From positions 1 through 15,320 of the forward strand of contig JAFZCW010000012.1 in assembly GCA_017556125.1 (NCBI GenBank): a DNA stretch of 15,320 bases, in the 5' to 3' direction. This stretch comes from Clostridia bacterium. GTDB lineage: Bacteria; Bacillota_A; Clostridia; Christensenellales; CAG-138. Shown one piece after another: positions 5,404 through 12,696 of this stretch. Below the pieces are notes generated by a model, which did not search any database, was not told where the DNA came from, and saw nothing but the letters and a program-made list of their open reading frames with translations. Numbering within the stretch: the first letter of the stretch is position 1; each line of letters opens with the position of its first letter. The position numbers and the translations under genes were made by a program.

Positions 5404-6602
5404 GTGCGAAGGGATCAAATGAATCCGGTTCCCGGATCCCTGCGCTGGACGGGATCCGCGCACTGACCGTGCTCGGCATCGTCTGGTATCACGTCTGGCA
5501 GCAGAGCTGGCTCTCTCCTCTGATCAAGTTCAGGACTCCGGGCAGAAACGTTCTCCTTTCTCTGGATTTTCTTCCGCGGACCGGTTATCTGTTCGTAGAC
5601 ATGATGCTTCTTCTGTCCGCATTCTGTCTTTTTCTTCCGCATGCAAAAGCAGCAGTAAACGGCAGCGCTGTTCCTCCTGTCTCCGTATTCTACAAAAAGC
5701 GGATCGCGAGGATCGTTCCGTCCTACTACCTGGCGGTCCTGATCCTGTTTCTCTATGCCGTATTCAAGCACATGTATTCAGGTGCTCCGGAAGCCGCCCG
5801 CGATCTGATAGCAAACCTGACCTTCATCCAGACCCTGATTCCGTCGGTCTATATGGGCACGCATATCAACGGCGTGCTCTGGACCGCCGCGATAGAAATG
5901 CAGTTCTACCTGATTTTTCCCCTTCTTGCGTATGCTTTCCGGAAAAAGCCCGTCCTGACCTATCTCGGCATGGTTCTGATCGGAAGCGGATATCTCCGTC
6001 TTTTCGTTCTCACGCATGAGCCCCTGATGCGGCTGACGCTGAATCAGCTTCCCGGTTTCTTCGGCGTGTTCGCGAACGGAATGGCAGCCGCTTATCTGTA
6101 CGTATACTGTTCCGGCAAGATCCGTTCCGTCCCGGTTTCCAAGGTCGTCGGCTGGTGCGGCTGCGTTCTCTTCCTGCTCGGCGTTTTTCTTCTGACAAAG
6201 CTTCAGCATGCAGCTTCACGCGCGGAAACGGTCCAGATCTTTCAGGCACAGTACCGTTTTCTCCTGTCCCTTGTTTTTTCCCTGATCCTCCTGTCCGCAT
6301 CGTTCGGCGGATCCGTGATGCGGGCTGTACTGGGAAACCCTGTGATGCACTTTCTCGCCGTGATATCGTATAATCTTTATATATGGCATCAGTGGCTTGC
6401 CGTACACCTGAAAACTGTCCGGTTTCCCTACTGGGAGGGTTCCGAGCTCCCGAACCTGTCCGGGAATACCGTGTGGCAGCACCGTTACACCTGGATCGTA
6501 CTGGTGAGCGCCGTGCTTCTTGCCGCACTGATCACATATCTGTATGAAAAGCCCATGAACCGGCTGATCATGCGCACCAGTTTAAAAGGAAAGGAATCGT
6601 GA
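5400..6602 (+). CDS. acyltransferase family 3 (OafA/OatA-type) membrane protein
   Basis: This is a 400-aa polytopic membrane acyltransferase of the AT3 family, which moves acyl groups (often acetyl) across or at the membrane onto cell-envelope glycans. The N-terminus carries the family pattern LDGIR followed by the conserved R20-x10-H31 motif. About ten hydrophobic segments follow, from residue 20 to roughly 385, and the protein ends shortly after YLYEKPMNRL, resembling the usual final AT3 segment. There is no extracellular SGNH hydrolase domain such as the one OatA carries, so this is the AT3-only form. The start overlaps the murF stop (ATGA), which ties it to peptidoglycan precursor genes. 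O-acylation of peptidoglycan or a wall polysaccharide is a reasonable guess, but the acceptor cannot be determined. Confidence 0.85.
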   Translation: MSAKGSNESGSRIPALDGIRALTVLGIVWYHVWQQSWLSPLIKFRTPGRNVLLSLDFLPRTGYLFVDMMLLLSAFCLFLPHAKAAVNGSAVPPVSVFYKKRIARIVPSYYLAVLILFLYAVFKHMYSGAPEAARDLIANLTFIQTLIPSVYMGTHINGVLWTAAIEMQFYLIFPLLAYAFRKKPVLTYLGMVLIGSGYLRLFVLTHEPLMRLTLNQLPGFFGVFANGMAAAYLYVYCSGKIRSVPVSKVVGWCGCVLFLLGVFLLTKLQHAASRAETVQIFQAQYRFLLSLVFSLILLSASFGGSVMRAVLGNPVMHFLAVISYNLYIWHQWLAVHLKTVRFPYWEGSELPNLSGNTVWQHRYTWIVLVSAVLLAALITYLYEKPMNRLIMRTSLKGKES

Positions 6603-6609
6603 TTCTTTA

Positions 6610-6858
6610 ATGCACTACACGTATTATCCCCGTAATGTCTGTTCCTCGAAAATCGACTTTGATCTTGTTGACGGAACCGTTCGCAACATCTCTTTCGTAG
6701 GCGGCTGCAACGGAAATCTCAAAGCCATCTCCAAACTCTGCGAAGGGATGGAGGCGGATAAACTGGTCAGCATTCTGAAGGGCAATCTTTGCGGAAGAAA
6801 GGATACTTCCTGCGCCGATCAGCTCGCCGTTGCCGTTGAGAAGGCGTCTCAGGGCTGA
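6610..6858 (+). CDS. TSCPD domain protein, TIGR03905-like (82 aa)
   Basis: This short protein has the TSCPD domain, the Cys-rich module also found at the C-terminus of some vitamin B12-dependent ribonucleotide reductases. It has C11, G31-G-C33-N-G-N-L, C44, C61 and the name-giving T66-S-C68-A-D. The cysteine pattern suggests metal binding, but the function of the stand-alone family is not established. The ATG at 6610 follows the acyltransferase stop by 7 bases. The nearest AAGGA (6591-6595) is 14 bases away, longer than usual, so translation may depend partly on coupling with the upstream gene. It is the last gene of the ddl operon, followed by a GC-rich hairpin and a strong terminator. Confidence 0.85.
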   Translation: MHYTYYPRNVCSSKIDFDLVDGTVRNISFVGGCNGNLKAISKLCEGMEADKLVSILKGNLCGRKDTSCADQLAVAVEKASQG

Positions 6859-6862
6859 TGAT

Positions 6863-6885
6863 ATCCGCCGGCGCCTTCGCCGGAT
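6863..6885 (+). repeat. GC-rich hairpin after the TSCPD gene
   Basis: CCGGCG (6868-6873) and CGCCGG (6878-6883) form a perfect 6-bp stem around CCTT. An alternative pairing uses ATCC/GGAT flanks with a 3-nt bulge. It begins 5 bases after the TSCPD stop. No T-run follows, so it may protect the mRNA 3' end rather than terminate transcription. Confidence 0.45.
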
Positions 6886-6910
6886 GATCTCTGATGCCGA
6901 TCGCATAAGA

Positions 6911-6946
6911 AAAACTCTTGTCCCTGTTTCGCGGAACAAGAGTTTT
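6911..6946. terminator. bidirectional intrinsic terminator between convergent operons
   Basis: AAAACTCTTGT (6911-6921) pairs perfectly over 11 bp with ACAAGAGTTTT (6936-6946). The stem ends in T-runs on both strands, with TTTT then a further TTTT 7 bases on for the + strand, and TTTTTCTT when read on the - strand. It sits between the TSCPD gene (+) and thymidine kinase (-) and should stop both transcripts. Confidence 0.87.
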
Positions 6947-6964
6947 CTGCTGTTTTGATATCTG

Positions 6965-7561
6965 TCAGTCCTCGCTGGAAATCACTTTTCCGCGCAGATC
7001 CGGACCCGGATCTCCTTCCATCCAGTGCTTCCTGCAGAGTCCGATATATTTATCATTCGCACCGAGAAGCACCTGATCCCCGACCTTTGTAATACCGCCC
7101 TTTCCGTCCAGTCTTGCGTTGTTTGTGGCTTTCCGGCCGCACCAGCAGATCGTTTTGATCTCTTCTATGGTATCCGCCCTTGCGAGCAGCTTCGCGCTGC
7201 CGGGGAAAAAGTTTCCCTGAAAGTCCGTCCTCAGACCGTAGCATATGACCGGCACGTTATACTGGTCCACGATGGGACACAGCATTTCCACTTCTTCGGG
7301 CGTCAGGAACTGCGCTTCATCAACGATCAGGCAGTCGTACTCATGACGTTTGACACTGTCCCAGTCGATCTCGTGGAACAACGTGCACTCCGCCTTCAGT
7401 CCGCTTCTGGACCAGACGATCCTGGCTCCGTCGCGCGTATCGATCGCGGGCTTCGAAAGAAGCGCTTTCTTTCCGCGTTCCTTGTAATTGTACCAGACCA
7501 TGATCGCATTGGCGGTTTTGGAGGATCCCATCGCGCCGTACCTGAAATACAGTTTTGCCAT
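6965..7561 (-). CDS. tdk: thymidine kinase (type II)
   Basis: This enzyme phosphorylates thymidine to dTMP with ATP in the cytoplasm, the salvage entry to dTTP. The protein is 198 aa. It has the P-loop GAMGSSKT (9-16), DEAQF (81-85) containing the catalytic Glu82, the substrate-binding YGLRTDF (108-114) and the zinc-binding lasso with C139-x-C141, C176 and H179, as in bacterial type II (TK1-like) kinases. An AAAGGAA ribosome binding site lies just upstream on the - strand (about 7570-7576). The gene follows the nucleoside ABC transporter after a terminator hairpin, so it is probably expressed by readthrough. This placement suggests that imported nucleosides are phosphorylated at once. Confidence 0.95.
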   Translation of the reverse strand: MAKLYFRYGAMGSSKTANAIMVWYNYKERGKKALLSKPAIDTRDGARIVWSRSGLKAECTLFHEIDWDSVKRHEYDCLIVDEAQFLTPEEVEMLCPIVDQYNVPVICYGLRTDFQGNFFPGSAKLLARADTIEEIKTICWCGRKATNNARLDGKGGITKVGDQVLLGANDKYIGLCRKHWMEGDPGPDLRGKVISSED

Positions 7562-7590
7562 AAAGCGATTTCCTTTCTTTACCTGAAAAC

Positions 7591-7611
7591 GGGGCGGACA
7601 GAATCCGCCCC
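7591..7611 (-). terminator. intrinsic terminator between the nucleoside transporter operon and tdk
   Basis: GGGGCGGA (7591-7598) pairs perfectly over 8 bp with TCCGCCCC (7604-7611) around a 5-nt loop. Read on the - strand, the stem is followed by GTTTTC. It is 14 bases after the stop of the second permease. The short T-run suggests partial termination, with some readthrough into tdk. Confidence 0.65.
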
Positions 7612-7625
7612 GCCTACAGTTATCG

Positions 7626-8618
7626 TTACCTGGATCCCTTGTCGTACGGAATGCCTTCCGCCTTCGGCGCTCTTGACTTCTTCGAGGTCAGGATCAGAAG
7701 GATCATCGTAATGATATACGGCAGCATCGGATACAGATACGTGCTGACGCCTTCCACTCCCCTGAACTGCGGCATAAACGGAATGCTGGAAGCATAGGAG
7801 CCGATCACCTTGAACAGCGCGAAGAAAAGGGATGCGCCGAGGATGCTCCACGGTTTCCAGTTACCGAAGATCATAACCGCCAAAGCAAGGAAGCCGTAAC
7901 CTGCTACGGTGGACTGGAATCCGGATCCGGCCGCAAGCGTGAACGCTATGCCGCCGATACCGCCGAGAAAACCGGAGATCAGAACGCCTGCGTAACGCAT
8001 TTTATAAACGTTGATACCCACGGAATCCGCGGCCTGCGGATGTTCGCCGCACGCGCGCAGGCGAAGTCCGAATTTCGTCTTATACAGCAGGATGACGGCC
8101 GCCGCGAACAGTATGACCGCAATGAACGTAGTCAGATACATGTTCTTGAACAGCAGGTTCTGAAGAAACGCGCTCTTCATCGTCAGTCCGAAATTCGCTT
8201 CCGTGATACGCGACCATGTCGGAATCAGGATCGTCGTCTGGCCCTGGCCCTGAACGACCCAGGTCAGAACGATCGCCATTGCTGGCGCGAGCATGTTCAG
8301 CGCGGTACCGCCGATGGTCTGATCCGCTTTCAGGTTGATGGAAGCGAACGCGAGCAGGACGGAGAACACGATTCCGCACAGGCCGGCAAACAGCGTTACG
8401 ATCAGCATGGCAAGCTGAGAGCCGAGCGCTCCGCTCGTTACCGCCGCATCCAGCCAGCGCATCATCAGACAGCCCATCAGGGCGCCGACGATCATGATAC
8501 CTTCCAAAGCGATGTTGATAATACCGCTTCGCTCTGAGAACATGCCGCCCATGGCGACCAGCAGCAGAGGAACCGCAAATACGATAGTTGCGCTGATAAC
8601 ATCTGCCAATACGATCAT
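7626..8618 (-). CDS. nucleoside ABC transporter, permease subunit 2 (NupQ/YufQ-like)
   Basis: This is a 330-aa inner-membrane permease of the BMP-type nucleoside ABC importer, equivalent to B. subtilis NupQ (YufQ). The N-terminus has the family pattern F27-S-E-R-S-G-I-I-N-I-A-L-E-G (27-40) after the first membrane helix. About eight or nine hydrophobic helices follow. The conserved cytoplasmic coupling loop includes RACGEHPQAADSVGINV near residue 190, which contacts the ATPase. The ATG at 8618 overlaps the stop of permease 1 by 4 bases. It is the last gene before the terminator at 7591-7611. The family assignment is firm; which nucleosides are carried is not visible. Confidence 0.92.
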   Translation of the reverse strand: MIVLADVISATIVFAVPLLLVAMGGMFSERSGIINIALEGIMIVGALMGCLMMRWLDAAVTSGALGSQLAMLIVTLFAGLCGIVFSVLLAFASINLKADQTIGGTALNMLAPAMAIVLTWVVQGQGQTTILIPTWSRITEANFGLTMKSAFLQNLLFKNMYLTTFIAVILFAAAVILLYKTKFGLRLRACGEHPQAADSVGINVYKMRYAGVLISGFLGGIGGIAFTLAAGSGFQSTVAGYGFLALAVMIFGNWKPWSILGASLFFALFKVIGSYASSIPFMPQFRGVEGVSTYLYPMLPYIITMILLILTSKKSRAPKAEGIPYDKGSR

Positions 8619-9817
8619 TTGTCTTCACCCTCGCTTTCCACGGTATTTTCCGGCACCTCTCCGGAATCAGCAGCTTCTTCTTCAGCCGCAGCAACAGCAG
8701 CGGCAGCGGGAGGAGCAGGCTCCGCGTTCACGTTGGATTTGTCCGTGCGGATGTACTTTGAAATGATGGTCTTGGTCAGAAGCGCGAATGCGCTCAGATA
8801 GATGATGACCGCGATAATGATATCGATCATTTCCTTTGCGTAAACCGGCTGGAGCGATTCGCCGCCGACCTGGATATACGAAATGAACAGCGCACTGAAG
8901 ATCGTGCCGATCGGGTTGGACGTGGCAAGAAGAGCAACGGAGATGCCGTTGAATCCCATGGGCAGGAGCGCCTTCTGGATCGTATAATCCGCGGTACCTG
9001 CCAGGTAGTACAGTCCGCCGCCGAGACCGGCCATTGCGCCGGAGATCACCATGGAAAGCACGATGTTGCGCTTTGCGTTGATACCGGCATAAATGCTCGC
9101 ATTTTTATTGTAGCCGCAGGCTTTCAGCTCATAGCCGAATGTCGTCCGGTTCAGGACCACCCACAGGAGGACCGCAACCAGCGCCGCAATGAAAATGCTG
9201 ATGTTCATGTAGTTGGACTCGAAGAGCCTGTCAAGTCCCATCTTGGGGATCATGGCGGACGGGTTCGCATAGGAAAGCGCCGCGGTGCGGTCCTTGATCG
9301 GGCTGGACACCCAGGCCGTCGGAAGCATGACAAGCTGTCCCGCCGCGTTTTTCAGGTTCATGCAGAGCAGGTTGACCGCCATCATGCCGATCCAGTTGAA
9401 CATGATCGAGGTGATGACCTCGTTGACGTTAAACAGGGATTTGAAAAGACCCGGGAAAAATCCCCACACCGCACCGGCAACCAGCGAAGCGATCAGGCAG
9501 ATCCACCAGGGCATCTGGAAGATGATCGCGCATGCAAGCGCGCAGAACGCGCCTACCGTATACTGTCCGGAAGCGCCGATATTGAACAGACCCGTCTTGA
9601 ATGCGAACGCAACCGCAAGACCGGTCATGACTAGCGGGGCCGCCTGATACAGAACCTTTGCCAGTTTCGGAAGGCTGGAGAAACCCGCGGTGAGCAGCTC
9701 CCCGAATTTCGGGAAAGCCATGGCAGGGTTAACAATGATCAGGAGAAGCAGTCCGAACAGCAGACCGACCAGAATGGAAATAACAGAAGCGAGAACACTG
9801 ATCATTCCTTTTTTCAT
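8615..9817 (-). CDS. nucleoside ABC transporter, permease subunit 1 (NupP/YufP-like)
   Basis: This is a 400-aa membrane permease that pairs with permease 2 to form the translocation channel; it corresponds to B. subtilis NupP (YufP). It has a long N-terminal hydrophobic helix, the segment TGLFNIGASGQYTVGA typical of this family, and a coupling loop beginning KACGYNKNASIYAGIN. Membrane segments run to about residue 350. The last ~40 residues (from about 362) form an Ala-, Pro- and Glu-rich acidic tail that is not part of the membrane domain and is unusual for the family. The start at 9817 overlaps the ATPase stop (ATGA), with an AAAGGAG site just upstream. The stop overlaps permease 2, so all three are translationally coupled. 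Confidence 0.92.
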   Translation of the reverse strand: MKKGMISVLASVISILVGLLFGLLLLIIVNPAMAFPKFGELLTAGFSSLPKLAKVLYQAAPLVMTGLAVAFAFKTGLFNIGASGQYTVGAFCALACAIIFQMPWWICLIASLVAGAVWGFFPGLFKSLFNVNEVITSIMFNWIGMMAVNLLCMNLKNAAGQLVMLPTAWVSSPIKDRTAALSYANPSAMIPKMGLDRLFESNYMNISIFIAALVAVLLWVVLNRTTFGYELKACGYNKNASIYAGINAKRNIVLSMVISGAMAGLGGGLYYLAGTADYTIQKALLPMGFNGISVALLATSNPIGTIFSALFISYIQVGGESLQPVYAKEMIDIIIAVIIYLSAFALLTKTIISKYIRTDKSNVNAEPAPPAAAAVAAAEEEAADSGEVPENTVESEGEDK

Positions 9818-11382
9818 TCCGCTTCACGCTCCTTTCCCTCTTCTTTCGCACCGACATCGCGGTACATGTTCTTGGCACCCGCCATGTAGAGTCCGAGTTC
9901 CTCAACCGTGACTTCCTTCGGATTAAACTCGCCGACGATCTCTCCTTCGTACATGACGAGGATCCGGTCCGGAACACTCATGACCTCCTCGAGTTCCAGA
10001 GACACGAGAAGGACCGCACGTCCTGCGTCACGCTGCGCAACGAGCTGCTCATGGATATACTCGATGGCGCCGACGTCCAGACCGCGTGTCGGCTGTACGG
10101 CAACGAGAAGTTCCGGCACCTTGTCGATCTCGCGGGCGACGATCGCTTTCTGCTGGTTTCCGCCGGACATGGAGCGCGCCGTCGTGACCGGGCCCTGCCC
10201 GGAACGGATATCATACTGCTTGATCAGTTTTTCCGCATATTCCCGGACTTCCTTGTTCCGGATGAATCCCTTGTTCTGGAATTCCGGCTGCCAGTAGCGC
10301 TGAAGGACCAGGTTCTGCTCCAGCGAGAAGTCCAGTACCGGGCCGTGTTTGTGACGGTCCTCCGGAATATGGCTCATGCCGAATTTGGACCGGTCGCGGA
10401 TCTTTGCGTTGGAGATGTCATGCCCGCAGAGCGTGATCTTTCCTTCGGACATCTTGTCAAGCCCGGTCAGCGCGTAGACGAACTGTGTCTGGCCGTTTCC
10501 TTCAATACCGGCGAGACAGACGATCTCTCCCGCGCGGACCTGGAAGCTGACGTTCTTGACCGCATTGTTCGCGTGAATCTTGGACGGCACCGTCACGTTC
10601 TGCACGTCAAGCACGACGTCGCCGAGTTTCTGCTCGCCCTTGTCCACCTCAAACTTGACGTCTCTTCCGACCATCATGCGGGAAAGTTCTTCCTTGGTTG
10701 TGTCCTTGATGTTCACGGTTCCCATGTACTTGCCCTTCCGGAGGACCGTGCAGCGGTCGGCGACCGCCATGATCTCGTTGAGCTTATGGGTGATGAACAG
10801 AATGGACTTGCCCTCTTTGGTGAAGTTGCGCATGATCTCCATCAGTTCGTCGATCTCCTGCGGCGTAAGCACCGCCGTGGGCTCGTCGAAAATCAGGATA
10901 TCATTATCCCTGTACAGCATCTTGAGGATCTCGACGCGCTGTTGCATGCCGACCGAAATATCTTCGATCTTCGCGTCCGGATCCACCTGCAGTCCGTACC
11001 GTTCCGACAGTTCAATGACCTTCTTCCGGGCTTCCGCTTTCTGCAGAAATCCCATCTTATTCGGCTCCGCGCCGAGGATGATATTGTCAAGCACCGAAAA
11101 CACTTCGACCAGTTTGAAGTGCTGGTGCACCATGCCGATATTCAGTGCGTTCGCGTCGTTCGGGTTGTTGATCTTGACCTCTACCCCGTTCTTTTTAATG
11201 ATGCCCGCTTCCGGCTGATAGAGTCCGAACAGAACGCTCATCAACGTCGATTTCCCGGCGCCGTTCTCTCCCAGAAGCGCATGGACTTCGCCATGCTTCA
11301 GCTGCAACGTGATATTGTCGTTTGCCTTAATGCCGGGGAACTCTTTTGTGATGTTCAACATCTCAATTACGTACTCGCTCAT
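9814..11382 (-). CDS. nucleoside ABC transporter, double ATP-binding protein (NupO/YufO-like)
   Basis: This 522-aa ATPase drives the importer and contains two fused nucleotide-binding domains. Domain 1 is intact: Walker A GENGAGKST (38-46), signature SVGMQQR (143-149), Walker B ILIFDEP (162-168) and the switch His199. Domain 2 is degenerate, as is usual in this family: GIEGNGQTQ (292-300) lacks the Walker A Lys, Walker B is VAVQPTRGLD (427-436) without the catalytic Glu, and the switch position is Ser461; only the signature MSGGNQQ (405-411) is well kept. It is equivalent to B. subtilis NupO (YufO). The ATG at 11382 is preceded by AGGGGA at 6 bases and GGAGG further upstream. It begins after the attenuator-like terminator that follows the lipoprotein gene. 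Confidence 0.95.
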   Translation of the reverse strand: MSEYVIEMLNITKEFPGIKANDNITLQLKHGEVHALLGENGAGKSTLMSVLFGLYQPEAGIIKKNGVEVKINNPNDANALNIGMVHQHFKLVEVFSVLDNIILGAEPNKMGFLQKAEARKKVIELSERYGLQVDPDAKIEDISVGMQQRVEILKMLYRDNDILIFDEPTAVLTPQEIDELMEIMRNFTKEGKSILFITHKLNEIMAVADRCTVLRKGKYMGTVNIKDTTKEELSRMMVGRDVKFEVDKGEQKLGDVVLDVQNVTVPSKIHANNAVKNVSFQVRAGEIVCLAGIEGNGQTQFVYALTGLDKMSEGKITLCGHDISNAKIRDRSKFGMSHIPEDRHKHGPVLDFSLEQNLVLQRYWQPEFQNKGFIRNKEVREYAEKLIKQYDIRSGQGPVTTARSMSGGNQQKAIVAREIDKVPELLVAVQPTRGLDVGAIEYIHEQLVAQRDAGRAVLLVSLELEEVMSVPDRILVMYEGEIVGEFNPKEVTVEELGLYMAGAKNMYRDVGAKEEGKEREAE

Positions 11383-11424
11383 ACAGCGTCCCCTACCTCC
11401 AATCGTCTAGACGGATTTTCAAAA

Positions 11425-11452
11425 AGGGGCCGGGCTTTATCGCCCAGCCCCT
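11425..11452 (-). terminator. intercistronic terminator / attenuator after the lipoprotein gene
   Basis: On the - strand AGGGGC-T-GGGC and GCCC-G-GCCCCT pair (one internal mismatch) around a 6-nt loop, followed by a T-run (T5 in the complement of 11421-11425). It lies between the lipoprotein stop (11484) and the ATPase start (11382). Partial termination would make more binding protein than membrane complex, a common arrangement in ABC import operons. Confidence 0.78.
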
Positions 11453-11483
11453 CAAGTTCGATATGTGAGAATCGATTTGAGCC

Positions 11484-12596
11484 TTATGCGTTGTAGTCAA
11501 CGTCGATGGAGACCGTCGGCGGATTCTCTGTATCGTTGGAAACAGCGATCGAGCCGTCTTTGACCTTCGCGAAGAGCTGATTGTACTCGTCAACCGTGAA
11601 GGTGGAGAGTCTCCAGGAACCTTCTGCAGTGGGCAGGCCGACGCAGTCATCCGCAGCGCCGAGGACCGCGGTCTTTCCTGCATAGTCAGCAGACCAGACA
11701 CCGTTGTTTGCCCAGAGATCTTCGAGAGCCAGAATAACGGAGTTGCTCAGGCCCTTCATAGCGGAAGTGATGATGCACTCGGATTCACCGCTCTGGTCGA
11801 CGTCAACGCCGATGACCTTGCCGTTTGCTTCCGTCGCAGCTGCAACCGCGCTCAGATAGATGCCGCCGCCGCAGGAGAATACGACTTCCGTACCGTCAGT
11901 GAACCATCCGGCCATCTTGATCTTGATATCATCAGACGGAGCAAATCCACCGCAGTACCAGTATTTCACGGAAACCTGGTCAGCGATGTTCATTTCTTCA
12001 GCAGCCGCGTTGGCGCCCTGAACGAAACCGTATCCGTAACGGACAACAGCGGGAACCGCCATGCCGCCGAGGAAGCCCAGTTTCTTATAGCCGTCTTTAA
12101 CAGCGGCATAGCCCGCGAAGAAGCCGGCCTGCTCTTCCTGATAAAGGATGTTGTGGCTGTTCGAAGTGGTTTCGTAGGTGGAGTAATCCGCGGAATGGGG
12201 CTCGCCGTCCAGAAGCAGGAACTGAACTTTCGGGTTGGAACCCTGTACCGTGTAGATCGCGTCCTCGAACAGATAGCCGGGGCAGACGACGACGTTCGCA
12301 CCGTTCGCGATTGCTGTGTTGATCGTCTCAACACGGGCTTCGGTGGAGTCCTCGGACGGACGATAGTAATCGTAGCCTTCGCCCTGCTTGAGGCCTTTGC
12401 CCTCACAGAACGCGACAACGCCTTCCCATGCACCCTGGTTGAAGGACTTGTCGTCGATGTTTCCAACGTCGGTTACCAGAGCAACCTTCATTGCGCTTTT
12501 TGCCGTGTCCGTCGTCGTAGCGGCAGGTTTGCTCGAACATGCGACAACAGCCAGAACCATTGCAAGAGCCATCAGCACTGCGATGATTTTCTTCAT
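11484..12596 (-). CDS. BMP-family nucleoside-binding lipoprotein (NupN/BmpA-like)
   Basis: This 370-aa substrate-binding lipoprotein captures nucleosides outside the cell for the ABC permeases. The signal peptide (1-19) ends in the lipobox LAVVAC, so Cys20 should be lipidated and anchor the protein to the membrane. A short Ser/Thr/Ala linker follows. The mature domain opens with the BMP-family signature V41-T-D-V-G-N-I-D-D-K-S-F-N-Q (41-54). It is the first gene of the transporter set, as with B. subtilis nupN (yufN). An AGGAGGA ribosome binding site is placed ideally before the ATG at 12596, and a good promoter lies further upstream. The preceding gene ends about 100 bases away with no clear terminator, so readthrough from the folate genes is possible. 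Confidence 0.95.
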   Translation of the reverse strand: MKKIIAVLMALAMVLAVVACSSKPAATTTDTAKSAMKVALVTDVGNIDDKSFNQGAWEGVVAFCEGKGLKQGEGYDYYRPSEDSTEARVETINTAIANGANVVVCPGYLFEDAIYTVQGSNPKVQFLLLDGEPHSADYSTYETTSNSHNILYQEEQAGFFAGYAAVKDGYKKLGFLGGMAVPAVVRYGYGFVQGANAAAEEMNIADQVSVKYWYCGGFAPSDDIKIKMAGWFTDGTEVVFSCGGGIYLSAVAAATEANGKVIGVDVDQSGESECIITSAMKGLSNSVILALEDLWANNGVWSADYAGKTAVLGAADDCVGLPTAEGSWRLSTFTVDEYNQLFAKVKDGSIAVSNDTENPPTVSIDVDYNA

Positions 12597-12623
12597 TGAT
12601 ATTTCCTCCTATATTTCTTTGTT

Positions 12624-12645
12624 GATTTCAGGGTATTACGAAATC
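12624..12645 (-). promoter_or_regulatory. inverted repeat in the transporter leader
   Basis: GATTTC (12624-12629) and GAAATC (12640-12645) form a 6-bp inverted repeat with a 10-base spacer, between the predicted transcription start (about 12648) and the lipoprotein ribosome binding site. It could be an operator or an mRNA hairpin. Support is limited to symmetry and position. Confidence 0.28.
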
Positions 12646-12654
12646 CCGCAAGCA

Positions 12655-12684
12655 ATTTTATCACACGCAAATATGAACAGTCAA
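12655..12684 (-). promoter_or_regulatory. predicted promoter of the nucleoside transporter operon
   Basis: On the - strand TTGACT (complement of 12679-12684) and TAAAAT (complement of 12655-12660) are 18 bases apart, each matching 5 of 6 consensus bases of a vegetative promoter. The start would be near 12648, leaving a leader of about 50 bases before the lipoprotein ATG. Confidence 0.6.
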
Positions 12685-12696
12685 TGAACAAGCGCA

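Noticed and set aside
10390..10560. Damaged second ATPase domain suggesting a pseudogene
   Set aside because: Loss of the Walker A Lys and Walker B Glu in the second domain is the normal state in this BMP/sugar-type ATPase family, and the frame is intact.
10051..11496. 481-aa open frame on the + strand opposite the ABC ATPase
   Set aside because: It is a shadow of the ATPase gene: the - strand frame has all ABC motifs, while this one is rich in Asp, Val and His without any recognisable domain, and no ribosome site was noted.
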